NCBI GenBank assembly: GCA_963681505.1
Contig: OY811973.1
Coordinates: forward strand, 13,142,268 to 13,206,267
Length of the DNA: 64,000 bases
Reading direction: 5' to 3'
From: Eunapius fragilis
Taxonomy: Eukaryota > Porifera > Demospongiae > Spongillida > Spongillidae
A program made the position numbers and the translations under genes. The notes below the pieces were generated by a model, which had not been told where the DNA came from, did not search any database, and worked only from the letters and a program-made list of their open reading frames with translations. Below, in pieces: positions 22,666 to 33,932 of the stretch (within the stretch, counting starts at the first letter, position 1; every line of letters begins with the position of its first letter).

Positions 22666-23538
22666 GTGAGTTTTTATAATTGTGCCAACAAATGTTTACG
22701 TGCATATGTGTGTATCGTGCACAACGTACATGCTGGTCGTATCACATCAGTTGCTTTATGTATGTTGTTGGATTCAAACTACTATGCAATGAAGACCACG
22801 CTGGTCAAAGGTGGTTAGGTCAGGGTAGAAGCCCAAAGGGTGCCACCGACCATTGATGTGCAAGTATGAACAGCAAACATGTGTACAAGTACAGTCAATG
22901 CACAGGTGGAGTGGTGGGTGGGTAAGCAATGCAGCTGGCAGCCTTAGCTGCCCACCCTACCATTCTTTATATAGATGAACCATATCAGGTGTCAATATCT
23001 TTGGGAACAGTGTATTAGATTGGAAGATGGGATTAGTTGAATGTAAGTGAGGCTTTTCCCATACTTTAAGGGCTTTAGGTTTGAATGGGAGCGAGGCTTT
23101 CCCTAGGCTCAGGGATGAATGGAAGAGAGGCTTTCCCAGGGGGTACAACCCCAGGCTTTAGGCTAGGGATTTTGCATATTGCTTCCATTCCCCAGTACAG
23201 ACTATTCATTGGAAGTTGTATATCTAGTACTTGGACTTTATTGAACATCAGTAGGTTATGCTATATAAGTGTGTATTTTGATTGCCGTGTCAATATTTTT
23301 GGGGGTACTCACAAACGCACTGAGCCAATAAAGCACTATTTGGAGTGGTTGGAGAATTTGTAGAAGGAAAAAAGGTTTGTACTTCTGTACCAATGGTTCA
23401 CTGTACATATGTAGGTATGTATGTGGAACTATACTAAGTTCGTCATGATGGAGGTGAAAAGAAATTGGAATGAGCAAATGGTGGAGCAGTTGAAAATTTA
23501 TATATCTAAGACTTGTACCTAACTCAGATGTTTCTTAG

Positions 23539-23840
23539 CTGGGGTTCGTAGCCATGCTCATTGCAATCACTGGGCTAGCTATGCCTTCCCTGAGCATATG
23601 GAAACGGTCACATTGGATTGCAGTTTTGGAAAAGCATGTGCTTATGGTAAATTGGTTGTCCCTCTTAATAGCCATACTGCTTCCTGTTCATGTAATATAC
23701 TGCTTCTTTCCTGTTGTCATACCTATGCTGTTTCTTCCGTTAGAGGGATGAAAACATCTTTGGGGGTTGAACCAGCAACATATATGCCATGTCTCTGCCA
23801 CACTCTTGGCTGCCTAGATTGCTTTGCAGCTGGAAACTAG
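23539..23840 (+). CDS. Possible Cys-rich exon, uncertain
   Basis: Starts after TTTCTTAG and stays open in phase 1 to TAG at 23838-23840. It includes METVTLDCSFGKACAYG, which resembles the first strands of an Ig domain, and about 13 cysteines in total. There is no paralogue in the window and no clear second half of an Ig fold. It could be a diverged terminal exon or chance. Confidence 0.25.
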
Positions 23841-24329
23841 GTTTATGAACCGTTTTTAGCCTATCTAATTGTCAAGAACCCTCAAATACAACAGCAGTGA
23901 GAAATAATGATTATTTAAAATATAATTATAATTGTGGCAAAGCAGCACAACAGCCAACCAGGCATCACACACCAAACAAAGATGTCTGAGAATTTCATTT
24001 ACTTACGTGGTGAGAAAAATGGAATGTGCTCTGAGTACACCACTGGCATCATGCCCCCCTCCCCCCCCCCACCCACCTTCATGACTTACATGATTCTGAT
24101 GTGATGGTGATAGGTGGAAGGGGTGTGGTCTGTTGGGATGTAGGGAATGTGGTCCTATCAACAGGTGTTGATGTTGGTACAAGCACTCCAGTACCTAGAT
24201 GGACAATATGCTTGTTACCATTTTACCCCCAAAGACAAGCTAAACAATGGTAGATATATCAAAGAGCTGTCTTGCCTGTTGTCCAGTTATTATCGTTCAA
24301 ATCGACATAGACCATCCTCACTTTACTAC

Positions 24330-25110
24330 CACCTACAGTACGTAATACACACTTTACCTAACATGCACAGTTTACAGAGAGCGGGATGGGATGGCTAGAG
24401 AATTTGCTCCCACAAGGGCCAAACTGAGTCTTCCAAATACTTCACTGCACACGAATGACTTGGGAGTTGACAGATTGGTGGCAAGTCTAGACAGTACTTG
24501 AATAGCCTCAGTGCCCCAACATTCGTATGTCTCTACCACATGGGGGGCCAGCCTAACCTTTCATCATTTACTCTAGTCTTGTGGATCTGGGCAGCCAAGG
24601 CAGCTGAATCTGCTGTCACACACGCTTCTTGAAAATTCTTGAAAAATTTGTGCATTTACAGTTTATGTGACAGACAGGTCACCCAGGACCCAGTTTGGAA
24701 CAAGAACATCAGCTGGACGACCATCTTGAGTTGTGGAGGAAGACATGCAGAGTGACAAAAATCATAAAGATGTCTCTCAACCTGTTGTGACGTGAGACAA
24801 CATCACCCCCCAACTTGCAACACAGTACATGATGGCCATAAACATCCAAGGCAGCCATACATTGAGAGCAACTTTGAACTTGAGCAACTGATGAGCCCTG
24901 TCAATTGGAGAGAGCACATCTTGCCAACAAGGCTCTAGCCACAGCCCGAACTAGGGTGAGGTTCAGCCGGCTGTATAGCTCTGTGTACACCTTACCTTTG
25001 TGGGAAGAGGTGATGATGGCCAGGTGAGAAGCTAGGCGAGAGAAATATATTGGGCTTCCCTTCCCCAGTTTCCATAGGTCTCTATACTGCAAGTGGGATA
25101 CACACCCAAC
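24330..25110 (-). pseudogene. Retroelement-like coding relics (minus strand)
   Basis: Two degenerate, out-of-frame fragments. One reads GRPADVLVPNWVLGDLSVT and VETYECWGTEAIQVLSRLA, the other SRLASHLA and LYSRLNLTLVRAVARALLAR. The same ending occurs at 36423-36600 (LYGRLNLTLVRANARSLLLR). The pattern resembles the C-terminal endonuclease-like part of retroelement proteins seen in many invertebrate genomes, but that is from memory and should be searched. Stops and frameshifts make it nonfunctional. Confidence 0.5.
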
Positions 25111-25199
25111 CCAGCTCTGAACACTAAAGGTCGTTTGCTCTATGCTTCCTGGCCTCCGCCTCCTCTACTCCAGCCCCTTCAGACATGGTAGGATTCTTA

Positions 25200-25976
25200 C
25201 ATTATTTATCAATAATTTGTAGCTACATTATTCAAGACGCATAGCACTACTGAGAACTTTATTGACAACAACATAGCTATTATTATAAACCAGTATTTCT
25301 CCGCATAATCACCAGTAGAACTAGAAAATACTGACAAGTATACGAACGTTTGAACGTACACCACCACTGATATGCATGGTGAAATACCTCGGTCTATGAA
25401 TGGTGAGTAGTACACAGCCAACTTCGTGATTTGCATGCATGCACATAGATTCACACAGCATCGCTGTCCCAAAGTAGCTATGCTGAGCTGGTCCAAGATA
25501 TGATATGAAAGCAAGCATTTAAGCGAATGCATAAACAAACACTGCAATATATTAGCAGGTTTTCCCCTACCTTTAAGTTACCATACCCAAGCAAGGGGCA
25601 TCTGGTGTTGCCGAGGGGTTGAAACGTTGCCTGCAACGACGCGCCTACGAATTGGACATCCCAGCCCCCAGGTTTTTATTATGCTATATTTTTTGTATTT
25701 TAGCATAGCCGACATACAGCCGTGTGGGTATTGTGCATCTGTCAAATGGTAACTATTACGAACCCCCCCCCCCCCCACCCCCCTCGACATATGGTGACAG
25801 GCTAATCAGATTATTGCGGTATACGCATTTGACTGATCGCGGAAAAAGAATTTTAATCGTAAACTAACGTGCTTGTGACCTCCCCCTATCGGGGTGTTTT
25901 GCAGCTCAAAACTTGTGACGACCTTGATAGAACACATAGTTTGGTTTCGCGGTAGGTACGCAACATCATACCTATA
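25200..25976. other. Spacer, no gene recognised
   Basis: Minus-strand frames of 65-112 codons around 25209-25547 lack recognisable motifs. A C-run lies at about 25765-25778. Confidence 0.4.
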
Positions 25977-26148
25977 GCCTGCGCCTAGTCTGGGGACCCG
26001 ACTGATCGGTTAGAGACTATCAGTCTAGTCTGGTACAGCGCGCAACGAATTTGTTCCCTACTGCACAATTCCTGCAGTAGCATGCATATGAATCTTGTTA
26101 TAGCTCAACCTCTTAGCATGAATATGTTATAGTCCGACCAGCCCAGAC

Positions 26149-26749
26149 ATGAATTTTTTACGTGTATGCAAAAAGGAGGGTGGTTTCAGAGCTGCTGCAC
26201 AGAATACTGCTTTAAGGATTGGGTATAGCGGTCTTAAAGATCTCCAGATGGATGTTGTAATTGGAATAGCAACCGGCCGGGATGTATTCGTTGTTCTTCC
26301 TACTGGATACAGAAAGAGTCTGCATGTGTTACGCAATGTCTTCCAGTCATGTTCGACTTGCTAGAGCCGGGAAAACGTTCAATAGTTATTGTGGTTTCCC
26401 CTCTTACCGCAATAACCAAGTAAGCGAACATCTTTAATTTGACTGCATGCATGCATTAGGCCTTGCATGTACAATGCTTCGTTATAGGTCAAGTGCTTTA
26501 TCTCAAGAGGGCTTTCTGTTGCTGCTGTCACTAGCTGTACCTCTGCATCTGTTAAGGAGGGCGTGGAAAGAGGAGACCATAGCCTGGTCTACTTCACTCC
26601 TGAATTACCATTAGACAATCACAAGTGGAGACTCAAAGAGTAGTGTTTTCTTAGTAGTAAACCTCTGAGAAGTTTACTACTAAAAAAACACTACTCTGAC
26701 AGAGAGAGTTAAAGCTTTCGTTGTTGACGAAGCTCACTGCGTGAATAAG
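26149..26749 (+). pseudogene. RecQ-like helicase fragment (motifs I, Ia, II), broken
   Basis: Reads LKDLQMDVVIGIATGRDVFV then LPTGYRKS, a Walker A motif in which the usual Gly before Lys is Arg. A frameshift follows, then VMFDLLEPGKRSIVIVVSPL (motif Ia region) and a putative donor GTAAGC at 26420. After an AG at about 26488 comes VAAVTSCTSASVKEGVERGD and LVYFTPEL, then VVDEAHCVNKW, a DEAH motif II, at about 26718-26749. A 60-bp hairpin (about 26637-26699) interrupts it before the DEAH box. The C-terminal helicase half is missing. It lies wholly within the long-TIR element, so it is probably a captured and decayed gene fragment. Confidence 0.8.
26637..26699. repeat. Short hairpin inserted into the helicase relic
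   Basis: Arms with AGAGTAGTGTTTT, TAGTAGTAAAC and their complements around a short loop, sitting between the FTPEL and DEAH coding parts. Confidence 0.7.
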
Positions 26750-27362
26750 TGGTAAACAGTTTTTACTATCACGATGTTAAATCGCTCAGCTATGAAACCA
26801 CCCTCCATTTCGCATACACCTGGTTAGCTAAGTCACCAGTCGCTGAGCTGGTCGGATTATAACATATTCATGCTAAGAGGTTGGGCTATAACAAGATTCA
26901 TGCTACTGCAGGAATTCTGCAGTAGGGAACAAATTCGTTGCGCGCTGTACCAGACTGATAGTCTCTAACCGATCTGTCGGGTCCCTAGACTAACCTGCAC
27001 CATACATTCAAGAGCATGCGCTTTAAATAGAATATCAAACTACTACAATTATTAATCATGTATAATTGATGAACCACTCTTTACCCACCTACATGTAAAC
27101 GTGCATATCATCTATTAACACATTGTTGTCACCTAAGCACAACATCTCCAGCTCTTCAGTGACTAGGTTGAGAGATGGTGAGCAATGTCTTATAGGACAC
27201 ATGAAGTTTACACTTGCTTCTAATCTATCCTTATAAAGGAACTTCCTTTGACAGGCCATGTCCCACATGACTGTTCACCATATCTCAAACCTGGTCAGTA
27301 TTGGGTATATAAATCTGGAGAGTGCTCGCAAATTTCATTTGTTGTGAGCATTTTGAGACAGC

Positions 27363-28095
27363 ATGGCGCTTAAGGCGACCATACACTAGGCAACAATGTT
27401 GCACGCAACTCAACGAAACCAATTATATATTCAGTAAAACATTAGTTTACTGATATAAATATACAAAAATTCATAGTGTTGCTCGCAACATGTTGCCTAG
27501 TATATGGTCACCTTTAACAGAACTAGGTCGCCTGAGATTATAGCATTCTTCAGAGCTAGAAGGTTCTGGCCAGAGATGCCCAGTGTAGCAAGTAAGTTCC
27601 GTTGTATCTACAAGTTGAAATTATTGCAGAAGTTTCGTTTTATTAGCTGTCACACACCTATGGTCGAGTGTGCCAGAGGTGGGTTTGGGTGGAAGTGCCA
27701 CAAGTGTAAAGGAAGAATATCCATCAGAGCAGGGAGTTTCTTTTAAAAGAGCCACCTCACTCTCCAGCAGTGGATGGTGCAAATCCACTACTGGGCCAGA
27801 CAAAACCCAGTCTGTAATGCAGCCGTGAATTCAGATGTGGGGAAAAATACAGCTATTGATGTGTACCAGTGGCTCCGAGAAGTGTGCTCTAAGAGATAAT
27901 GCGGCTGGGTGGGCCAGGTGTGATTGTTCAAATAGATGAGTCACTGTTCAGCTATAAACAGAAGGTACACATTTTCTGTTATACACACAGGCAGTACTCT
28001 GTGCTCTGTTTAAGTTGGCAGTACCATCGTGGGAGACGTTCCCAAGAGGAAGTGTGGGTGTTTGGGTTGGTGGATATCCCACACCATCCTGGGTG
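27363..28095 (+). pseudogene. Merlin-type (ISXO2-like DDE) transposase relic
   Basis: The start ATGGCGCTTAAC at 27363 is split by a MITE after the third codon and resumes at 27514 with NRTRSPEIIAFFRARRFWPE. A zinc-ribbon-like CHKCKGRISIRAGSFF follows, then a frameshift to SHLTLQQWMVQIHYWARQ, then GGPGVIVQIDESLFSYKQK. A 57-bp intron (27965-28021) leads to YHRGRRSQEEVWVFGLVDIP. The GPG..V.IDES and RG(R)..VFG signatures are those of ISXO2/IS1595-related Merlin transposases. Frameshifts, a stop and loss of the C-terminal catalytic part make it dead. Confidence 0.8.
27373..27513. mobile_element. 141-bp MITE with TTA target duplication
   Basis: TIRs AGGCGACCATACACTAGGCA and TGCCTAGTATATGGTCACCT differ at two positions. 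TTA flanks both ends (27370-27372 and 27514-27516). Removing the insert and one TTA restores the Merlin frame. The 3-bp TTA duplication suggests PIF/Harbinger; a TTAA (piggyBac) reading is also possible. Confidence 0.85.
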
Positions 28096-28141
28096 ATGTA
28101 ATCCATCCGCAGCTGTGGGATTGAGGGTCTGGGTATGAGAC
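28091..28141. mobile_element. Solo right arm of a TAGTCTCG-family MITE
   Basis: GGGTGATGTAATCCATCCGC, then GGGTCTGGGTATGAGAC, matches the right half of the MITE at 48798-48923. It abuts the broken end of the Merlin relic. Confidence 0.6.
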
Positions 28142-28608
28142 CCGCCCCCTTACTATAACCTTGAACTATGCTAAGATTTCGGGCTGCATGTTACTATTTC
28201 CCATTTAATGAAAACTACTAGATTTTGTGTGACAGCACTGCAACCGCAGGGTACAGAGCTTCACTATTATGGAATGATGACCAGACCAAACAGAACAAGT
28301 GCATGAGGGCAGCTCCGGTCAGCAAGTATGCTACATAAACAAAGATCCAGACACAACATTGTGGATGAATGTACCTTACCAGCACTATCAGGCAACCACT
28401 GTTGTAAGTATGTGCCAGGAAAACTGATTACACTTCCAGGAAGATGTAGAACAAGGTATTGGGAAATGACCGCCTGAATGGTGCCAGCAGTTGGTGATGT
28501 GTGAAAGAAGACTAGTGAAATCATGATATGTGCCAACTGGTGTTGACTATTGAACTGCTGTACTGCTTCAAGCTAGGCTTCACACATTACACTTTAAAAT
28601 CAGTGAAA

Positions 28609-28639
<31 letters not shown>

Positions 28640-28984
28640 AAGCCTAATAGCTTATATTACTAGTAATGATTTCGTTACCTGTCTTGATATGGTGGTATCC
28701 ACCACAGCAGGCTTGAGCAGGGCCTGGCTGGCATCAACTCAGTGTGACTAGACCAGGATGGAAGATCGATGGAATGAAATAAAAGCAGTGGTATCACTGC
28801 ACTGAAAGTGGGTGGAGAGAAAACATATGACTGTCCACATCAATGGAATGAACATTTTACTACCAAAAATCAACAATTGCCTTTATGTTGACCACATTAT
28901 GCATATGAGGACAATATAATAGGGCCTTATGACTTTTACAACTTGTCTGCAACAAATCACAAGTCATGGCATGACATGTACCGT
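28142..28984. other. Spacer with poly-G tract
   Basis: No gene recognised. A run of about 25 G lies at 28610-28634. Confidence 0.5.
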
Positions 28985-29106
28985 AGAATACCAGATTTAA
29001 CGTGACAAAGGTATGTGGTGGCGTGAAGGGTTTTGAAGGTACGTTCGTTTCAAAGACATGCCATTCTTTTAGGGTCTCACGTAAGGGGTCGTTAAATCTG
29101 GTTTCT
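28985..29106. mobile_element. MITE-like inverted repeat
   Basis: Arms AGAATACCAGATTTAACG and CGTTAAATCTGGTTTCT flank about 85 bp, directly next to the THAP-bearing element. Confidence 0.55.
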
Positions 29107-29107
29107 G

Positions 29108-30100
29108 GGATTGCAAATTGACGTCACGAAGCGTTGTATTAAAGTCCGATCATGTGAGCAGCGAATTTATATGTACAATTATTGTATTGGGGGCAAAAAA
29201 CGTCCGCGCGTGTATGGGAGAATGGGTAAAACTTGCTGTGTTATCGGATGCCTGAACAGATCGGACAGAGACAAACACATAAAGTTCTTCCCCATACCTT
29301 TCCCTAACTTCTAGCACAGAAAACAGCAAACCACATGGTATCGTCGAACGAGTAAAGATCAATGTCTAGACCTGCTTGCAGTACTTTCGAGCTCGAGCAA
29401 CTGCAGTTAGGCCTTGAAAAAAACGCTTCAATTCCATTGACGCGCTATAGAGAGGTTGCAGTGTCATCCCGGGAAGAGCGGCGGCCATGTTGTTTGGTGT
29501 CCCGAGTTCTGTTACACGTTGTAAATAATCTGTTACAGACTGGAAACATTCTGTAACAGAACTGGAGACACCAAAAAACTAGAATTTCTAGAATGATATT
29601 GTATTCTTCTTTGTGAATATACAAGTTGCAAAAGGGAGCACAGTTTGCCCTATTCCATCCACCCAAAAATGGAATTATGCCTGTTCGCTAAGTACAGGTA
29701 GGGCTAAACTGCACTCTACGCACCGTAAATAACCATGCTGTTTTAAACCTTATATTTTAACCGCGCGCTTCTACCGACCACCAGAGGGAAAACAAGTCAT
29801 TGCATAGCGTACAGCCTCGATCGAAACACAGAGCGACTCGTTGCGCAGAGATCTTACATAATTCTTCACCTTTGAAGGTTTTAAGCAAGCTATGATGATT
29901 TGAAACCCATCAGTACTCTCGCTAACCTCGTAAAACAGTCAGTCGTAAAGAAATCACAAGCGAATCACATGACAATAATTATTCAAAATGGCGCGTGAAT
30001 AAGGTCTATAGTCACTTGCCCCCAATATAAACAATATAATTGTCACATGATATTGCGGCGTGATCTTATGACGTCGCTCCATGACGTCAATTTGCAATCC
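29108..30100 (+). mobile_element. TIR element with THAP-domain start
   Basis: Inverted ends GGATTGCAAATTGACGTCA (29108 onward) and its complement ending at 30100. The similarity extends about 90 bp inward and includes ATTGGGGGCAA. It contains an ATG at 29222 coding MGKTCCVIGCLNRSDRDKHI, the start of a THAP-type zinc finger as found in P-element-like and other transposases, ending at TAG 29312-29314. No transposase core remains. Target duplication not clear. Confidence 0.7.
29493..29575. repeat. Hairpin MITE-like insert
   Basis: Arms TTTGGTGTC and AGTTCTGTTACA pair with TGTAACAGAACT and GACACCAAA over about 25 bp, inside the THAP element. Confidence 0.65.
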
Positions 30101-30214
30101 TGGCTATTTTATGGTTGTTTTATTAATAATACTGCGATCACGTGAACGAGTACTTGTAAACGGAGACCGGATCGAGTGTGGTGAGTTCAATCAGAAGTAG
30201 TAATTATGGTAGCC

Positions 30215-31042
30215 TTAGTCTAAAAAGCATGGGGTTTGGACACGGACATTGGTAGTTAATAGGCACATAGCGCATGGCCCTACCGTTGCTAACGTCGGGC
30301 CACGCCCAACTTGTGATTTGTGTTTTTGGTGTTGAAATAGGGTAGCGTCAGGTATGTTCGCCAGTATGGAGTAGTCGCCACCCGCAGTATAAAAACAAAG
30401 TAATAAGGTTGGATCTTTCTGTACGACAACCCGGTCCCTAATAGGCTCCTTTATGTAATAGGACTGATTTGACTTCACCTCGTTTTTTGTCATTTATAAC
30501 ATAATCAAGACAAGGCAGTTTAACGACTTCTACTGTAAACCATTTTGTGTTAAGATAGAACGCGTACGCGCAACGGTAGCGCCAAGCAGGATCCACGTGT
30601 AGTGGTGTCTGGTGGGTGTATTGAGATATAAAGCATGTTAACAGTGTAGGGTTGTTGAGATTCTGCGCCTCAATTGCGGAGTTTGAGCTGTCATTATTTA
30701 CGCAGCCCTTGTGATATGCCTCGGAGAAAACACTTTGTGGGCCGGCCAAACATCTTTTGAAGTCTGTGTGAGGAAACTGCATAAGTGCCTGTGTGGGTCC
30801 GTGGTTACCCCCAGCATACCAAGCTTCTCTTTATAGCGTAACATTCCCACCTTATCAAGCTGCTTAAACGAATCGGACATATTCGTGTATCTCATTAACG
30901 GCGACGCCTTTCCTTTATATGTCACATGCATGTCACACAAGCATATTTGCGGTCGAATAAGGTCTATAGATTTCATAGTTGGATGTAATCCGACGTACGA
31001 TTTGCCGTAAGGTCGGGCCAAGACCAACTTGTAAGCAGCCAA
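30215..31042 (-). CDS. Unrecognised minus-strand coding-like region, frame broken
   Basis: Three successive overlapping frames on the minus strand (31042-30698, 30782-30438, 30493-30215) together cover 0.83 kb. The first starts with ATG and MAAYKLVLARPYGKSYVGLH; the next contains TLLTCFISQYTHQTPLHVDP; the last contains RDRVVVQKDPTLLLCFYTAG. The way one frame takes over from the next suggests a single old coding region with two frameshifts, or short introns. I recognise no family. It neighbours transposon relics and may belong to one. Confidence 0.35.
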
Positions 31043-32089
31043 CTTTTAAATCTCTGCTAATGAAAAGTGGCGCTGCCAGTCAGTTGAGTTTAACCCCCCG
31101 TCTCAGTCGATTGATCGATTGAGAGAAGCTTGAAGTGAGAAATGAATGTATATTGAAAAGTGCTACAACAGCCTGTACCTATCTGAAATGCAGAGTCATC
31201 AGTTTGGGTTACTGGCTTCACAGCAGGACGAGTGATTCGCATGGTCCACTTGCCCAAGGAGCCGGCTCACAGTTCATATTGTGCGCAGCTCATATTAGCG
31301 CAAGGAAGGATTTTTACTAAAGATAGGGAGCACCTGTATATAGATGGTATTATTTTAATGTAATCAGCTTGTACACGCAATTCCTGGCCCTTGTAAGGAA
31401 TTGTGCAAACCTAACCTGTCTGTACACGGGCCACTCAATACTATCAAAGAGAATTTCTATTTGTGCTGGACCAGCAGGTAAGTATTTGGTTCCTAATAAG
31501 CTATATCAGGGGAACGTGCTTCTTCAAATATAATCTAAAACCTTCAGATGGAAAGCAGTAGCAAGCATATTTATTTCTCCGAATGTTTCAAGTGTACAAG
31601 AACATATATCCTCTTAGTGCGCCTTATAGAGGGCTATGCGATGGAAGCTATGAATAATTAATGCATTTAACTGGTTGTACCCATGGTGCTCGTGTACTCA
31701 TATGTATTTGAGAGAATTAGCCATCATTCGTGCCACAAAAGCTGTTCTGGGCTCTTCCCACCCGGAACAAGATAGTGGCAGACACTTTTACCCACCACGT
31801 GTCTGTTAACGGTTGTACCTGTTTTGATTGTAGTATATCTATTTGGACCGGACCTTATAAGCCTCAGTACTAAAAAGTGATCGAACTGTGCCTTAGTCTT
31901 TGTCCTACATATTTTGAACATACCGTTATAGATAGTGGTCATGTGTGGGCATGTGATCGCATAACCTCTATATACACAAAGTAGGATTATTTGTTTATGG
32001 AATCCAGTAAGATCAATGGATTCAAGCTATTAAGGCCTTTCATTTTTTTTTTACAAACACACCAAATGCAGACTTTAATGCAGACTTTA
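31043..32089. other. Spacer, possible small coding remnants
   Basis: A minus-strand frame at 31942-31724 starts MTTIYNGMFKICRTKTKAQF and ends KSPEQLLWHE. A plus-strand frame lies at 31135-31320. Neither has a recognisable domain. Confidence 0.35.
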
Positions 32090-32178
32090 TTGGGACGACT
32101 TAAAATGTCATTTTAACTGCTAACAGAGAAGTGGCACTTCTCTGTTAGCAGTTAAAATGACATTTTAAGTCGTCCCAA
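32090..32178. repeat. Perfect 89-bp palindrome
   Basis: Two perfectly complementary 44-bp arms (outer end TTGGGACGACTTAAAATG, inner end AACAGAGAAGTG) around a single central G. It can extrude as a cruciform and is probably a foldback element or a collapsed MITE. Confidence 0.92.
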
Positions 32179-32225
32179 CCCACAAGTGAAATTTTTTAAG
32201 GCAAAGTAATCTTTTGGGATGGACA

Positions 32226-32740
32226 TCTAATACTATTATTTCCAGCATACGTACGTACATCCGTACGTCCGCGTAACTCATTTATATACTCAGCCTAGTG
32301 CCTATTGGTTGCTAGGTATGTACGCGTACCTAGCAACCAATAGGAACGACCACCTCCTACAAAGGTACATAGCAACGCGTACTTAGCGACCATGCCTGCC
32401 ACAAAACCTATATGCCTGTACAGGTAATAATGTCATCACATGCAGAAAGAATAAAAGCAACGCTATTGTGGTTCACTCTCAAGTTCACTCTCATCGTACA
32501 GGCCGAGAACATTTAGTTACTATCTGACATAATATTTGTATTGCGCCGGCATGTTATAGAGGTTGCGTAGTAACCGTATGTTAGAACAGGTGGTAGATTA
32601 TATATGCAACATTTGGTAAAACAGTAAAAAAAGAGTCCTGAGCTAGGAGGTAGACCAACTGTTCATCTGGCAAATGAATAACGAGACGAATAACATCGAG
32701 ACGAATAGTCAGCCCGTGATTTTTCACGGGGACACGCTAG
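32226..32740 (+). mobile_element. Nonautonomous Helitron-like element, copy 2
   Basis: 515 bp. A|TCTAATACTATTATTTCC at the 5' end and CCCGTGATTTTTCACGGG, GACACG, CTAG|T at the 3' end. The internal palindrome is CCTATTGGTTGCTAGG and its complement. No open frame of note. The best-preserved copy together with 34544-35042. Confidence 0.82.
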
Positions 32741-33551
32741 TTAAATATAATTCTATAGTTAATATGTTATTGCTACTTTGTACTGAAACATCAATGATAA
32801 TCCATAGAAGCCGTTGTTCCTTTATTGCATGCTGTCATTCAAGTAACGCTGGTCAGGACAGATACTCTAGTGCCTTTGTGGCTACTGTACACATAACATT
32901 AGGGCAAAAGAGACCACATGTAATTTCATTGAGCATCAGGAAGGCTGTTTTAAAGAACAGTTTCTCTATGTTTGGTCTCTAGTTAATCCCTAAGGATATT
33001 AGCCAAGCCTCACTGACCATCTGTGTAAAACAGTATATCTCTCTCTCCTGGTTGACTGCATTATGTACCGTACTCTGTAAATGTGCACACCATGCACAAA
33101 TCATTGTCATTACTTACTTAGGAATTAATAGTGTAGTCATAACTTTTAAGCATCATGTACCATATGTGGGCAGGTCATATTTTGCCATATAGGATATGCA
33201 TTCAAAATGTCGCTTACTGGTTTCCACCTGTTCGACACAATTCCAGATGATCAACCTTATTCATAGTGTCATCCCAATGGATTTTGAACTGGTACTTCAC
33301 ATAAGACATAAGCCTGCATCGGTGGTAGGTTTGCTGCCTTACTTACATGTACATGTACATTTTTCATGATCTTTTAATCGTTTCTTCCTTTCTATAGATT
33401 TTGTTTGGCATTATATTGTTCACCATCGGAGGTAGACGACATATAATGTGTTCATGGCATGCAGTATAATGTGCATGTGTGTGGCAGTTATTTACATAGT
33501 CATTATGATATGTGCATCTTCTGTTTGATTAAAGTACGACTGTCCCCCTAG
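32741..33551. other. Upstream spacer or intron of gene B
   Basis: No exon recognised before the Ig acceptor at 33551. Confidence 0.5.
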
Positions 33552-33932
33552 GTAGTACCCAGACCCTGTCATGTGACTCCAACATCTCCCAACCTCTTTG
33601 TCCTGGGACTGTTATTAAATGTACCAGTACTGTCACTGGTACCACCTCCAACACACGATGGCTCTTCACTACACTGAACCAGTGTCCAGGCAGTGGTAAC
33701 TTCATTAGCTTGGCACAGGCTGTTCCATGTGCCCCTCCTAACCCATCATCCAGTGGTACATGTGGTACCTACCTCAGTGCTGCTAACAACAATCCCATTG
33801 GTCAATCATGTCCCATGTCCACACTCAACATAACAGCTAACCCAAACTTGAATGGGCTGGTGATAGAGTGTAGAGACATAACCAGTGGACTACCAGGGAC
33901 TTTGTCTGGTACTGGAAACATAACCATAGTTG
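33552..33932 (+). CDS. Gene B exon: Cys-rich Ig-like domain
   Basis: A 381-bp phase 1-1 exon (acceptor CCCTAG, donor GTAAGT). Visible features: QPLCPGTVIKCTSTV (strand B region), TRWLFTTLNQCPG (core Trp), SSSGTCGTYLSA, IGQSCPMSTLNITA and NGLVIECRD (late Cys). It shares the Cys framework with 6108-6476 and 60013-60414 and is closest to the inverted pseudo-exon at 18474-18845. Confidence 0.82.

Larger units (their letters stand above)
25986..26992 (+). mobile_element. Long-TIR DNA transposon carrying a helicase fragment
   Basis: Terminal inverted repeats of about 200 bp (25986-26195 and about 26783-26992), with tips TAGTCTGGGGACCCGAC and GTCGGGTCCCTAGACTA. Flanking 9-bp direct repeats GCCTGCGCC (25977-25985) and ACCTGCACC (26993-27001) differ at two sites, consistent with an old 9-bp target duplication of Mutator-like type. 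The cargo is a broken RecQ-like helicase, not a transposase, so the element is nonautonomous. Confidence 0.8.
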
